64,000 bases of DNA from Patagioenas fasciata. Taxonomy: Eukaryota > Chordata > Aves > Columbiformes > Columbidae. Below, in pieces: positions 1-13,117 of the stretch (positions within the stretch are counted from its first letter, which is position 1; each line of letters opens with the position of its first letter). Position numbers and translations under genes: made by a program. Below the pieces are notes generated by a model that saw nothing but the letters and a program-made list of their open reading frames with translations, searched no databases and was not told where the DNA came from. The stretch covers positions 5,096,001-5,160,000 of the forward strand of contig NC_092520.1 of the NCBI RefSeq assembly GCF_037038585.1. The letters are read 5' to 3'.

Positions 1-331
1 CAGCTTCCTCACAAGGGGAGCGGGAGGGACAGGCGCCAAACTCTTCTCTTTAGTGACCAGTGACAGAACCCGAGGGAATGGCAGGAAGATGTGCCAGGGG
101 AGGTTCAGGTTGGACATGAGGAAAAGGTTCTTCACCCAGAGGGTGCTGGACACTGGAACAGGCTCCCCAGGGAGGTGTCACGGCCCCAAGCCTGACAGTG
201 TTCAAGAAGAGACTGGACAACGTCCTCAGACACACGGTGTGAACTGTGGGGTTGTCCTGTGCAGGGACAGGAGCTGGACTCAAAGATCCCTGTGGGTCCC
301 TTCCAACTCAGGACATTCTGTGATTCTATGA
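1..331 (+). mobile_element. CR1 LINE 3' fragment (cut by the window edge)
   Basis: This copy contains the CR1 3' region running through GGAACAGGCTCCCCAGGGAGG and GGTCCCTTCCAACTCAGGAC to the TGATTCTATGA tail. It closely matches the copy at 35178-35453. It lies directly against an opposite-strand CR1 at 332. Confidence 0.93.
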
Positions 332-727
332 TAAACCAACACTGGCACTAAACTATGCCCTCAAGAACCTCATCTACATGTCCTTTAAAGCCCTCCAGGG
401 ATGGTGACTCCACCACTGCCCTGGGCAACCTGTTTCAATGCCCAACAACCCCTTCTAGGAAGAATTTGTTCCCAAAATCCAATCTAAACCTCCCCTGGGG
501 CAACTTGAGGTCGTTTCCTCTGCTCCTGGCGCTTGTTCCTTGGGAGCAGAGCCCGACCTCCCCTGGCTCCAAGCTCCTTTCAGGCAGTTCAGAGATCAGA
601 AGGTCTCCCCTCAGCTCCTGTTCTCCAGCTGAACCCCTCAGGCCCCTCAGTCGCTCCCATCACACTTGCGCTCCCGCCCCTTCCCCAGCTCCATTCTTTT
701 CTCTCATCTTGCTCCAGCACCTCCCAT
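332..727 (-). mobile_element. CR1 LINE 3' fragment lacking its tail
   Basis: On the minus strand this belongs to the subfamily marked (plus reading) by GGGATGGTGACTCCACCACTG. The terminal 70 or so bases seen in the copies at 30435 and 40094 are absent. The break is exactly where the neighbouring plus-strand CR1 ends, which suggests interruption by that copy. Confidence 0.92.
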
Positions 728-2287
728 GAATTCACATGGGACCATCATCTTTTACCCCAGGGTAACCCAATGACCTCAGGTCAATCCCACAGCAGGCATA
801 AAAGAAACTGCAAAGTCCTCAGGATAACCAACTGGAGCAGCTAGGAACCAGCTCATGGGATGTCCCATCCTGGGAACGGCTCATGACCGTAAAGACCACA
901 GCTCTCCTCATCCATGAGTGGGCATCACCGCAGTCTCACACACACAGCCTCCTAGACGGTGATTTGACTTGAATGCCTGTAGCATGATCCAATCAAGATG
1001 AGTCAGTTCACTATTAAATCCTCATTTAGTGTCCTTCTATCAGCTCCAGGCCAGAAAACAAAACAACTGTCTGGAGAAAGAGCCCAAGGAGAACTCAGCT
1101 GGCTATGGCAGGTGGTTGAAACTCAGTGGAATAAGCCAGCTTGCAAACCTTCATCTCTGCCTTTATCTGGGTCATGGATCTTATTTGTTGGCCAAGGCAG
1201 CACAGATGTCAAGGACTAGCAGATGCAGCAGTGGTTCTGCATCACTACCTCTCCACCTTCCAGAGTGATACCCTCAGGCTCACTTCACTCAGGTCCATCA
1301 CACCAGCTGGAGCTCACCAGACTCCTTGTGCAGTGTGAATTTAACTTCACAAGGTGGTTTGATCACCAAATAGTCCCCGTGTCACAGGGAAAAGGATAAA
1401 GCCAGAAGACAATCACCTTGCTAACCTACTGCCTCATGCCAGACAAACCCATAATATTGTTTCCCTCTCCAAAATTGCTAAAATCCTGTGTTTCCTTCTT
1501 TTCCTAACACAGCTGTCTCAACATGCTGAAGGTTTCCATCTAACATATTTTTACATCCCCCACTTTGCTACCAACCCAGCTTCACCGCTCTCCTTTGGGA
1601 TGCACCATTCCAGGGCAGACAAATCCATGTGCATCGCTCCTCGCTCACATCCCCACAGGGTTAGAGGGGATTTATTTCTCACTCCCTTGCCACTGCACAA
1701 ACCCAAGAAAGGGTTTAGCATGGATTTGCTTTGAACATCAGCACCTGCAACCATTCAAACGGTGCCACTCCATCGTTTTCCCTTCGAGAACAACTCTGCC
1801 GAGCCCAGCTCACGGCGAAGGGTGGAAACCATCTGCCCAGACTTTCGAGCCGTTCCCCAAACAAACCCCTTCTTTGCCTGCCAAAAAAGCAGCTCAGCTC
1901 GCATCTGCGGGGCTGACAGCCAGTGTACCAGCCCTGCTCCCCCGAAAAGGGCATGGGAAAAGGCAGCAGGGATGGCGCACAAAAATGTGCGGGTGGGAAC
2001 GTGGCCGGGGGGAAGGAGTGGGAGACTTTGACCTGCGATTTGTTTGCTCAGCATCTTGTCTCTGGATGAAGCAACGTTCTAACTTGCAGAGGGCAGGAGA
2101 GAGGAGATTGTGTGGAGGAGGAAACTGGGGATAGAGGGAAGGGGACAGCTCTTTGTTCCCCAGTTTTAAAGTCTCCAACATGACTTTTCTCGCATCTTTT
2201 CCCCTATTTTCCCATGGTGACTGGGTTGTTGGGCAAGGAAAGGGGACTGGGTGTGACACCGCACCCCCTTTCCTTGTGCAGGGATGT

Positions 2288-2349
2288 CTGAATCACAGAA
2301 TCGACTGGGTTGGAAAAGACCTCAGAGATCATCAAGTCCAACCCTTGGG
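2288..2349 (-). mobile_element. CR1 tail fragment
   Basis: A roughly 60-bp piece reads GAATCGACTGGGTTGGAAAA and then GACCTCAGAGATCATCAAGT on the plus strand. It is the reverse complement of a CR1 3' end and matches the start of the copy at 39400. Confidence 0.85.
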
Positions 2350-4569
2350 GTTTCTGGGATTCTGGGGTTCATGGGAAGAGGATGGGTTATCACCCTAGGG
2401 ACAAAGGTAGCTTAAGGTGGGGTGTTTAGTTAAGGCTTTTAAAAAGGCTTCGGCTCTGCCATCCTCATACTCGTTCACCAAAGCAGCAGTTTGAAGAGGA
2501 GAAAAAACAGGCTGGGAGAACTTGCATCAGTCAGAAAAGATTTCCCTTCCTTGTATTTACACAGCCCTGCGTCCATCTGAAAAGCATCACCCCCACCCTC
2601 CTCACATGATTCCCAAGTTCTCAGACACTCTCAAAAAAAGACGAAAGAAACAAAAAGAAAGAAAGAAAAACAACAAAAACCTCACCACTCGGCAAGCAAT
2701 ACACTACCAGGACACATGTTTTTGTGCTCACTCGAGCTATACCTCCTCCACAATTTTTCCTTTAGCCAATTGTTTCTGAGTAGGAGAGCTGGAAAAATAA
2801 ACTCCCGGGGCGCAGTGGGACGCGGGCGAGCTGAGCCCGGCCCCGGGAGCCCCTTCCCAGCCCCTTCCACAGCACGGGCTGGGCGATGTTTGCTGGGAAC
2901 AAGTGCCTATTGTCCCCCTTCAAGACCGCGAGGCAGCGCAGTGGGGTAAAAATATAATAATAATAAAATAAAAGGACTTCAGTCTTCCTTTTTGCCCTCT
3001 TGGCTTTACTTTTACTTTCCAATTCAGCACAAAGCCTCAGCTTCGGTCCTTCTGCCTGCTTTGCTTTTAGAACTCAATATGGAGCTCTGAAATGACACCT
3101 CGAGAAAATTATTATCATTATCATCTCCAGAACAGGTCTCTCCTATTATTATTATTATTTTTTTCCCCCTTTTTTTGCCTCAGCACCACTCCAGCCCACT
3201 ATGGACTGGGAGGTTTTGGGTGGCACAACGGGGCGGGAGTGACACACGTTACAGGATTGAGGGTGGCACGAAAGCTGGGAAGTTTGCTGGAATAAAGACC
3301 CGGTTTCCAGGGTACAGCTGAATTGGCTCAAAGCAAGTGTGTGCCAATGATTGCCAGGTCCAAACTGCCTTTTAGGAAGAAATCACAGCCGGCTTCATCG
3401 GGGCATGCCTGCAGCTAATGCCCATCTGGTTTCTTCGGTGCCTCTGATTCCCCACGTGGGATAAATACACTGATTTCTCCAGGGCAACGGCTTCTGTGAT
3501 CCTTACGTGACATTTGTTGCACATACGCCAATTAATACTAATAAATATGCTGGCGCTATTGCTGAAAGGATACACAGAGTGATAAAGAAAACAAACAGCA
3601 CTTAGAAGGGACAGGGAGAATAAAAGATGGCAAAGGAAAACAGTAGTGCGGAGTTAATGATCTGAGATCAAACTGGAGGAACTAATGGCCCCTTTTTCAT
3701 GGCATAGTTAAGTTTATGAATATTGAAAACCTTGTTAAGAAATCCTCTGGCAGGGAGGACAGCAAGTCTAACAAGTGAACAAAAACAATTAGCAGCCGCT
3801 TCCCCTGGGGAAGCAGGGACACTGTTAGAGGCTGGCTCATAAAACGGCCACGAGGATGAGAAAACCCTATTATTTTTAATATCCTGCTGCAGGATTAAAG
3901 CCAAACTGGAGTGGGCATGAAGCCCCAGCATCCCCGGGAGCAAAAGCCTCCAGAGGGAAATTTTGCCTCATCCTCATCCCTCCCTGAGCTCCCCTGGATG
4001 GTGATGGTCAAGGGCTCTGTGATGCAAATCCATCACGGAGCCATTTCACACCAGACAAGGACCCCGAGTGCATATCGATCACTTTTATTTCCAGCAGACA
4101 AGGCCTTCCCCAATGTTAAAAATAACCCCATAAAGGTTAATTCAGCGTATCGCAACAAGTCGGATGAATCCATCCAAGCGGTCTGGTACTGTCTGGTGTT
4201 TCATCCTCTGTATCCTTCAGTCGTGAATCCAGATGGGGCGGCACAGTTAAGGACCGACTGCTTGTCCTCCTGACCCCGCTCCAAAGCATCTGCATTTGCA
4301 ATCAGACATTTTTATAGCTGACTCCTTTTATTTCTACAGCATACACCACTAAACCAGACTAATTAACGCAACAGGAAGATGAGATTCACCTTGGTGTTGC
4401 TGGGTACCAGCAAATCTTAACCTGCACGGGAGGAGGAAAGGTCTTTGGGAGCATCCTTGGGCAGATGTTGCCCAAATCACATCCCAGGCAACCCCTGGGA
4501 GCGGGCACGGACTCCAGTTCATTTGGGGGAGGATATTAAAAAGCTCATTTTGCCTTAGAGCAAGTATAA

Positions 4570-4672
4570 CTCTGCCATCAAAACTCATCTGTTGATGATA
4601 TCCCTCCAGCGCTGGAGGCAAGCGTAGAGATTTCTGCGTGAAATGGAAAGACGGAGCGAGGTGAAGGCTGGT
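4570..4672 (+). repeat. Copy A of a diverged non-CR1 duplication
   Basis: Shares TTGATGATAT, CACTGGAG/CGCTGGAG, TGAAATGGAAAGAC and GTGAAGGCTGGT in order and spacing with 6221-6324. No CR1 feature is present. Confidence 0.75.
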
Positions 4673-5587
4673 TTCTGGGAAAGCTGATGCAGAAACCAGA
4701 TTCACCGGACAGAAATGTGCCCCTGCTGCTTGGCTGGAAGCAATCAGAGCCACGGGGTCTCCGGAGGGATCTCTGCTTTCCTGGGAAGGCCAACGCTTAA
4801 AGAATCAAAACGCAGACACAGCAGTTCTGAACTCTCTGGGACTTTCAGAGCTTTTTGGGGGCAGTTTTGGCTATGGAATGATTTCTGTTTGCAAACCCTT
4901 ATGATTACAGACCCAAATTCTGCTCCTGAAGGCAAAGAACAAAGATTTCCCACACATTGGCCAACTGACTGTGATTGTGGGTTGTGTTTGTACAGGATCA
5001 CAGGTGCAGGAAAGGGGTTCAGCAGCACCCTCACTTGACCAAAGGATCCTTCACAGGTCACAGCAACCAAAGGTTTGGTTCTGAAGCTTTACTGAAGAGC
5101 AAGCTGAGCCAACCCAAAATAAATCAGCTTCATCTCTGTTCCTGGCTTGTCGCAGCCACGTGGGCCTTGTTAGATTTACCCTCCTGGCTTAGGAATGTAA
5201 CTGAGATTTGGTTCAGTTTAATGAATGCAAGCCTGACGGAGATGCTCAATCTGTCCCCCATTTCTTCCTCACCCATGGGCCAGGAAGATAACTTGGAGCT
5301 CCTGCTCCTTCTGGTGAACCCAGCAAGGTGCATGGGAATCCACACCATCATGAGCCCCATTCCTGCATCCAGATCATCCCAGGAGTCTCCCTCCCATTTA
5401 AAAACTGCTTTCTTGATGCAAACCCCCAGGAAACACCAGCGCTGTGGACTCCGATTGCAGTTTCTCACACCACCATGGGCTGGCACAGTACAGTTGAAAG
5501 CATTTTAAAAAGGCAAATAAGCATCTTTGAAGTCTTACAGTGGGATTTGTATCAGTCAGGAACTGAATCCAGGTCTCTGAAAGGTAT

Positions 5588-6155
5588 TGCTTGATTGGTG
5601 GTGGTCAGTAGGTTGAGAGAGGTTCTCCTGCCCCTCTACTCTGCCCTGGTGAGACCACACCTGGAATATTGTGTCCAGTTGTGGCCCCTCAGTTCCAGAA
5701 GGACAGGGAACTGCTGGAGAGAGTCCAGCGCAGGGCAACAAAGATGCTGAAGGGAGTGGAGCATCTCCCGTGTGAGGAAAGGCTGAGGGAGCTGGGGCGA
5801 GGAGACTGAGGAGTGACCTTATTAATGTTTACAGATATAGAAAGGGTGAGTGTCAGGAGGATGGAGCCAGGCTCTTCTTGGTGACAAACAATAATAGGAC
5901 AAGGGGTAATGGGTTTAAGCTGGAACATAAGAGGTTCCACTTAAACTTGAGAAGAAACTTCTTCTCAGTGAGGGTAACAGAGCCCTGGCCCAGGCTGCCC
6001 AGGGGGGTTGTGGAGTCTCCTTCTCTGCAGACATTCAAACCCGCCTGGACACCTTCCTGTGGAACCTCAGCTGGGTGTTCCTGCTCCATGGGGGGACTGC
6101 ACTGGATGAGCTTTCCAGGTCCTTTCCAATCCCTAGTATTCTATGATTCTATATT
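5588..6155 (+). mobile_element. CR1 LINE 3' fragment
   Basis: It starts in the end of ORF2 (GACCACACCTGGAATATTGT region), continues through the GACATTCAAACCCGCCTGGA segment and ends in a TTCTATGATTCTATA tail. Same subfamily as 17080-17794 and 44200-45203. Confidence 0.94.
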
Positions 6156-6220
6156 TGTATGATTTATTTCAAGGAGAACACGTAGGTTATGGAGAGCAGG
6201 ACACTACTACCACAATCAGT

Positions 6221-6324
6221 GCTCTGGTACTGATACTCCTCTATTGATGATATTTATCCACCACTGGAGAGAAGCGCAGTGATTCCTACATGAAATGGAA
6301 AGACAGAGCAACGTGAAGGCTGGT
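6221..6324 (+). repeat. Copy B of a diverged non-CR1 duplication
   Basis: The partner of 4570-4672, in the same orientation, starting about 65 bp after the CR1 at 5588-6155. Either an old local duplication or two copies of an unlisted repeat family. Confidence 0.75.
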
Positions 6325-7336
6325 CCAGCTACCTTTGGTTTAGACGCAAACTCACACTTGCATGCAACAGGCAATGCACTCAATCTGCTAAGAAAAGTAG
6401 AGACCAGCTGGGTAAATGGAAAATGCCACCAGCAAACTCAAGCCCTGAGTCCCTTCTTGCTGGTTTTCCTCAAGCGAGCTAAAAAACAAAGACAACAGAT
6501 TTTTAAAAGCTCGCTTGCTTCAGCTGTCTAGAGCAAAATGATAGAAAAAGACAGGAAAAAAAATAATCAGCTTCGCTTTTTGCTTAAAAGGAGCTCCCCG
6601 ACCACTCAAAGGACTTGCAACTGCTGAGATAACTGTCCTGATTTCAGAGAGGACGGGTGTGGGTGGCACCTCCCGGCACAGAGAGGACGTTTGTATTGGC
6701 AGCCGAGGCAGAAAGCCTCCACACAACCTAGGGAAAAGGGAAAAAAAAGGAAAAGAAAGAAAAAAAAAACCATCCAGCAAATAAACAAAAGCATTCCTAA
6801 TAAACTGGAAATGTCATACTACATCAGGGATCACAAGATCGCGTCCAGAAAGGTCCAAGTGGCAAGAACACACTGTTAAAAACAGATGGGAAAAACAAAC
6901 CGGGAAAGGTTGAGACTGAGTTTCTGAACTGCTGTTCCCAACACGGGTGTTAGAGCTGGTGCTGGTGTTTGGGGAGACAGTGGGGTGAAACACCAGCTGC
7001 CCGCGTCAGCCCAGTAATCCCTGTGGAAACCTTAAAGTCAGAGGATGAAGGGAAGTGTTTCACACTAAAATCTCTAATCCAACCACTTTGGAAATGTAGA
7101 TTTTTCCAGCTTCCCAAACGCAGGCTAGCCACGTGTCGGCTCAGGTTAATAATATCAGGGTTTTTTTTATGTTTTGGCCTTGGTTTTTTGGAATTGTGCT
7201 TGGAATGGGGGTTTGCTCCTTGTGCATGGCTGTGTCGATGTGGAGCTCCGGGGTGGTATTCTGGGATGCTCTGAAGCACGGGGATGGTCATGTCAGTCCA
7301 TCTGTCCTCATTCCAACTCATCTTAAGATGGACTTC

Positions 7337-7556
7337 ACAGAATGATAGAATAGTTTGGGTTGGAAGGGACCTTTGAAGCTCCCCCAGTGCCACCCCTGCC
7401 ATGAGCAGGGACATCTTCACCAGCTCAGGTTGCTCAGAGCCCCGTCCAGCCTGGCCTGGGATGTCTCCAGGGATGGTTCATCCACCACCTCTCTGGCCAA
7501 CCTGGGACAGGCTCTCACCACCTTCAGTGTCAAAATTTTCTTCCTCATAACTTGCA
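7337..7556 (-). mobile_element. CR1 LINE 3' fragment, abundant subfamily
   Basis: Reverse complement of the CR1 3' end, with the CCATGAGCAGGGACATCTTC and CTCAGAGCCCCGTCCAGCCT marks of the window's commonest subfamily. It is truncated within the 3' UTR-proximal ORF2 remnant. Confidence 0.93.
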
Positions 7557-7995
7557 GAGGTGGCTCTACTCAGCAAGTAAATGTTAGGAATTAGATGAAA
7601 AGGAGAGAGGAAGAATAAAGTAAAATGGAAAGATGAGGGAAGCAAAACATGCAGCTCGCAAAGAGCTCGGGAGAGGAAACCCCCAAGCCTGTCGCCTCCA
7701 GGCTCAGCCCAAGGGTGACTGGAGATGACAAACTCCTAAGATACACCAGATGGTATCAGCTATTCCTTGAGACTGACAGAGACATTCCAACATGACAAAA
7801 TAACAGAAGTTTGTTGCTTTATTTATGTATTTTTTTTAATGCAACGCCTTCGCCCACTTTTGAGCACATGAAGACAGAGCCGGAGCCAACCCAGCTGTGG
7901 GTGCAAGGAGCCCTGTTTGGGGTCCACACTTTCCAGGGCCATAGAGTCACTGCAGCCAAGACATGTTATTTAGAGAAAGAGGGTCTAGTCTGGAA

Positions 7996-8017
7996 GATCT
8001 CAAAATCTTTTGAGATC
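7996..8017. repeat. Perfect 10-bp inverted repeat with 2-nt spacer
   Basis: GATCTCAAAA, then TC, then TTTTGAGATC. A third partial copy (AATCTCAAAAA) follows at 8030-8040. Confidence 0.9.
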
Positions 8018-9587
8018 CAAGACCTGGAAAATCTCAAAAATATTTGTAAACATTGGGGTTTGGCTCAGGTGCCTTTCTACGCAGGAGGAGTTGGGCGGTG
8101 GGGAACACTTTCTGAAGCTCAGTCCAAATGCTCTTCTGAAATTTAAGAAGTTTGACTGATTTCCTCTATTATTTTGCATTCCTCTATGCTCTAGGTTCCA
8201 GGAGATGCCTCAATATCCAAGCGCGAAGGCTGTCAGCACAGCTTTTCCAGCCCAGCAGGAAGCAGGAGATATCTCCAGGGAGAGCCTATTTTTGGAGAGC
8301 TATCCAATTCCATGCTAAGCCTTCAAACTTCTTGTTGTTATTACTCAGATTAAGACATCAGAGTAGAAGAGACGAGGCATTCCCACAGCAGATCACATCG
8401 CTTCTCACATCGCCTGCTTCTCAGTGGTGGAAGGGAGATCTTCAAATGGATGCAGGACATGGCAGGAAACCCATGGCTGGGGGTTCTTGAGGTCCAGATT
8501 TGCTATGTGGGCACCTTGACATTTGGATACAGTCGGGTTTAAATTTCAAAAGTCAGTTCTTAATTTTGCACAACTTATCTTGCATGAGGTCAAGATGGAT
8601 AGAGAAGACTATTTTTCCTTTTGCCCAAAATATTCCAAGCAGAAAACACGGTTATGACAAAGAATTGCACTACAATAGCTTTGCACAACACCCAACATAC
8701 CTGCAGTATCACCAGCCAAGAGCAGGACACCCCAGAGCCCCACTGTTGGACAATGGGATTACACTACATTAATTACATCATCCAGTGTCTGTTTGGTTTT
8801 GTGGGTTTTGTGTTTGTTTTTCTTTTACATCTCCTATTTTATACATTAAAAAAACCATTTAACAGCCATCCCTTGTCTTATTCCTTAAGATTAATAAGTC
8901 AAAAGAGAAACACTGGGGAGTACGCAATAAAAAAATAATAAAAATACTAAAACCCCCTTGGCTGAATTTAATATCTATTAGAATCCTTAGTCACAATAGA
9001 AATGTATTTATAACCACAAACCACCACTAAATTATCTTAACAGTCTCTAGCTGTTGCACTGATGGGCAAAACAGCAAAGTAAATTACTGTCTCACCGTAC
9101 AAAATTATACGCATCGTTCTTACACCATGTTTTAGACTTGGCCTCTCAAAAGCAGAGTAATATTTGCTTGTTATCCAACCGAGTCCACCTACCAGCACAC
9201 ATATGTGCACTGCCACGTGTTTATGCCCGAAACAGCGTAAATCCGCTGGTTTTGGCCATTGGCAAAAACCCACTGCCAAGCCCACAACGAACTGAGCGCC
9301 GGCAACGACCGCTCGCCTTTTCCTCCTCCTTTCACACATCTGATCCACTTTCCGCTCATCAGATTTTCCCGTCTGGCAGCCGAACTGAGTTTTTAAACAG
9401 GCTGAATTAACTCCTAACCTCATCCGACGGACTTCAAGGCAAGGCACATATAAGGTGAACTAGGCTTAGGAAACCTGGGCTTTCTCAACATGAGATGGTA
9501 GGGACAAAGCGCGTCAGGATGCCGCTCAAAATGGGTGAGATGAAGATGGGACCCAATGATGTTGGTGTCCAGTTCCCAGTTCTGTGA

Positions 9588-9796
9588 TGGAACTTTTTTA
9601 AACTGAGGGTGGTGAGAGCCTGTCCCAGGTTGGCCAGAGAGGTGGTGGATGAACCATCCCTGGAGACATTCCAGGCCAGGCTGGACGGGGCTCTGAGCAA
9701 CCTGAGCTGGTGAAGATGTCCCTGCTCATGGCAGGGGTGGCACTGGATGAGCTTGGGAGGTCCCTCCCAACCCAAACTATTCTATGACTCTATGGA
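9588..9796 (+). mobile_element. CR1 LINE 3' fragment, abundant subfamily
   Basis: It runs from the ACTGAGGGTGGTGAGAGCCT segment to a TATTCTATGACTCTATG tail. The usual GGAAGGTCCC reads GGGAGGTCCC. Confidence 0.93.
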
Positions 9797-10907
9797 CTTG
9801 TTGCAGACTCCAGAAGATTCACTTAATCCATATACACTTTAATTTCCTACTTATAAAGCAGCGACAGCAAAGGCCCCAGCACTCAACCTGGCAGTACAAA
9901 GGTGATTTTTCTTTGGAAACCCATGGGGTGTCCAACCCCTTGCACCAACTCTATTCTCTGTTGGGATATGCAAGGCTAAAATAATTTGTGTTTGCAACCC
10001 ACCTCTGTGCTATGATGCCAAGAGCCTGTAATATTCAGGGTAGGTGGATGAATACTCATAAGAGAGTTGCAAGTGCAAGGACCAAAGTCTGGGAGAAAGA
10101 AGAAGAACCCAAACCCAGCCCACACCACTGGGCTTTAGGTACAAAAGGATAAAGGTGGGAATTCTGTGATTCTGTGAAAATGGGAAAAGCAGATATTGTA
10201 ATACTGAGGAATACAAAATATACGCAGACTAGGAATGGATATCTGAGATACAACTTGGGGAGTGCTGCAGCTGCGTTTCTGATCATGTCTTGGTGTCTGG
10301 TTTTCTAGCAAACTGATTTAATTTTTTTTAAGTATCTAATTAATCAAAACTTTCCCATGCTTTGAAGGAAAAAATCCTCGGTTTTGGCTAGGCCCTTCCA
10401 CACTAAAAAAAGGTTAGACCTTGCCTAAGTCACAGCTGGTTCAGCAGTAACGCACGCAGCAGAGGGGAGCATATAAACCCCAAACACGTTGTTCTGGCTT
10501 CTCACCTTCCTCCACAAACAGAGCTATGGTTGGTTAGTGGGAGGCTTCGGGTACAAAGAAATGCAAAGAATAGTCTTTAAAAGCTTTTCTTCTTAATTAC
10601 AAATGCAAATCCTGAAGCTTCTCATCCCCAAGTGGTACTCAACAACTCGATCCTATCTGAAATTATGAGCACAGCAGAGAGGCAGGTCCGTGCTTCACCC
10701 CACCCAGCTTAATGACAACATTTAACAGCACTGAGTGGGTCACGGCAGACTCGTCCAAGAAACAGGATGGACAGACACACATCACCAACAGCATATTTTA
10801 ATCAAACACCCTGGTTAACTAAAAACTCGTACAAAAAGCCTCATAAACATCCTACATGTGTCACAGGACAATTTGTTTAAGTCTGTTTTTCAGTTTCAAC
10901 TCAGACC

Positions 10908-11513
10908 AACGCGGCCCAGAAGGCAAATCACATCTTGAGCTGCATTAAAAGGACTGTGAGCAGCAGGTGGAGGGAGGGGATTCTGCCCTCTGCTCCGCTC
11001 TGGTGAGACCCCCCTGCAGTGCTGGTCCAGCTCTGGGTCCTCAGCACAGGACACACATGGAGCTGCTGGAGAGGGGCCAGAGGAGCCCCAGGAATGATGC
11101 GAGGCTGGAACAGCTCTGGTGGGAGGACAGGCTGAGAGAGCTGGGGTGTTCAGCTGGAGAAGAGAAGCTCCAGGGAGACCTTAGTGTGGCCTTTCTGGAC
11201 TTAAAAGGGGCCAATAAGAAAGATAGGGACAGACTTTTGAGCATGGCCTGTTGTGATAGGACAAGGGTTGATGGTTTTAAACTAAAGGAGGGGAGATTCA
11301 GACCAGATATGAAGAAGAAAATTTTTACACTGAATGTGGTGAGAGCCTGGCCCAGGTTGGCCAGAGAGGTGGTGGATGAACCATCCCTGCAGACATCCCA
11401 GGTCAGGCTGGATGGGGCTCTGAGCAACCTGAGCTGGTGAAGATGTCCCTGCTCATTGGACTGGATGAACTTTGAAGGTCCCTTCAACCCAAACTATTCT
11501 ATCATTCTGTGAG
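10908..11513 (+). mobile_element. CR1 LINE 3' fragment, about 600 bp
   Basis: One of the longer copies of the abundant subfamily. It includes the ORF2 end (GGACACACATGGAGCTGCTG segment) and the 3' UTR. A short deletion removes the right arm of the otherwise conserved CCCTGC/GCAGGG hairpin near 11450. Confidence 0.93.
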
Positions 11514-13117
11514 GTCCAGTTTCTATCTGCCTCAAACAAATACTAATTTTTAGCTCTACCTTGAACATCTAACACACACCACTGAACATAGAGTATTTTG
11601 TGGAGCACCACCCACGACACCAACTTGCAAGACACTCTGCCTTCTGCTACAAATGAAGCAACTTCTGTATGAAAAAAACCCTCTAGATAAACTTCTTCTC
11701 TACACGTAGCCCCATCTTAAAACCTCGCTCCCCAGCACACCTCCCTGTGACAGCACATGATACATCAGCCCGTCTGCACGCCAGCTGGCTGTACTGATTT
11801 GATGCTAAAAAGAGCGTATTGATTGACTCCCAGCCGAAGCCTCAGCCAACGTGTTTTGCAAGTGTTTGAGACAACAGCTTGATCCTCTCAGGCCCTCCCT
11901 CGGATTGATTTTGAAAGGAATGCAAGGCCAGAGCTCAAAAGGTGGCTCTGGGAGCAACACCATGGGTATGGTGCTGGGTCTAGCTAGTCTCAGACCAAAG
12001 CACACCCCATTGCAGGTGGGATCTCCCTGAAAAGGCAGGTGGAGAGAGCCCCATCACTAGGAAAGACCTGTCCTCAACTGGTTGAGTGGTTTCAACCTCA
12101 AAGCATGGATTTTATTTTTTCATTTCCCATGTTTTCTTCATGGTATCGCTTCTACCACTGCGAATATTTGCATTACTCATCTTGTCTCCTTTAAAAAGTG
12201 CAAATTCAGAGTTGGTAGGAGGAGGTACGTTTCTCTCCCATCACACATCTATAGCAGAAGCAGGACTTGCTGAGGGAGACAAAAAGACCTTGCAAGCATG
12301 AACATCTGTGACCGGCTCCCCTTCTAGGTTTGACGTGGAGGGATCATAAACATCTGATCACCTCTCCTGAGTGCAAACCCCACCTCTCCATGAATGGGTT
12401 GAGGTTTTGGGGTGGGACATCCCTCTCTTTGGTGATTTGCCAAACACTTTGGGCCACCTCCTGGGAGAAAGACCTTGGAGTGCTCCCAAAAGAGGTCCCA
12501 CAGGCCAAGCTAAAATGCTGGGGCCCCTCTGTATGGACAGCAGCCCTGGGGGCTTTTACCAGAGCACTTTCTCATTCACTTGCTTTGGAAGGTGCCCGTC
12601 CCTCGATGTTTTGGAGGCCTGTCACGTAAAGCTTTCCCAGGCTCCTCATCACTCTCGTCACCCTTCTCCAAAGGCTCTGGTGTCAGAGGTCCACCCACAC
12701 ACGCATTGCTGCAGGATAAAGTCCTGATCGCCAGCAGGAAACCTCCCCACTCCCCGTCCTGCCTCACTCCACACGCACAGAACGCTCAGAGAGGGATCCA
12801 TACGGACAGGGCTACGTTGAAACCTCCATCCCCAATGTCTAGGTTCCCCCAGGGATGAGGCTGAATCATTTCTCAGCATCTCCTTCCCCTTGGCACACCC
12901 AGGAGGACCCAACACACTCTCTGTCACCCCTCACATCCCCCCTTTTCCATGGGGCACTGTTTCAAGCCAAGAGCTTGTCAAATACCACATGCCCCCCCTA
13001 CAAATAAACCACAGAAAAACCCCAAAAGATGCTTAAATATGTGGATGAAGATCTGCAGAACAGAGTGGTAGCAATGACTGGTAACCCCCATTTAACATGG
13101 TTACCGACATGGATGTT

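Noticed and set aside
355..729. Open frames of 90-190 codons recurring at many places (355, 10967, 30615, 40176, 40768, 44750, 47943, 49587)
   Set aside because: They translate CR1 3' sequence, often antisense. Their repeated peptides come from the repeat, not from a gene family.
10155..10180. ATTCTGTGATTCTGTG resembling a CR1 tail
   Set aside because: No CR1 3' UTR precedes it in either orientation, so it cannot be supported as a copy.
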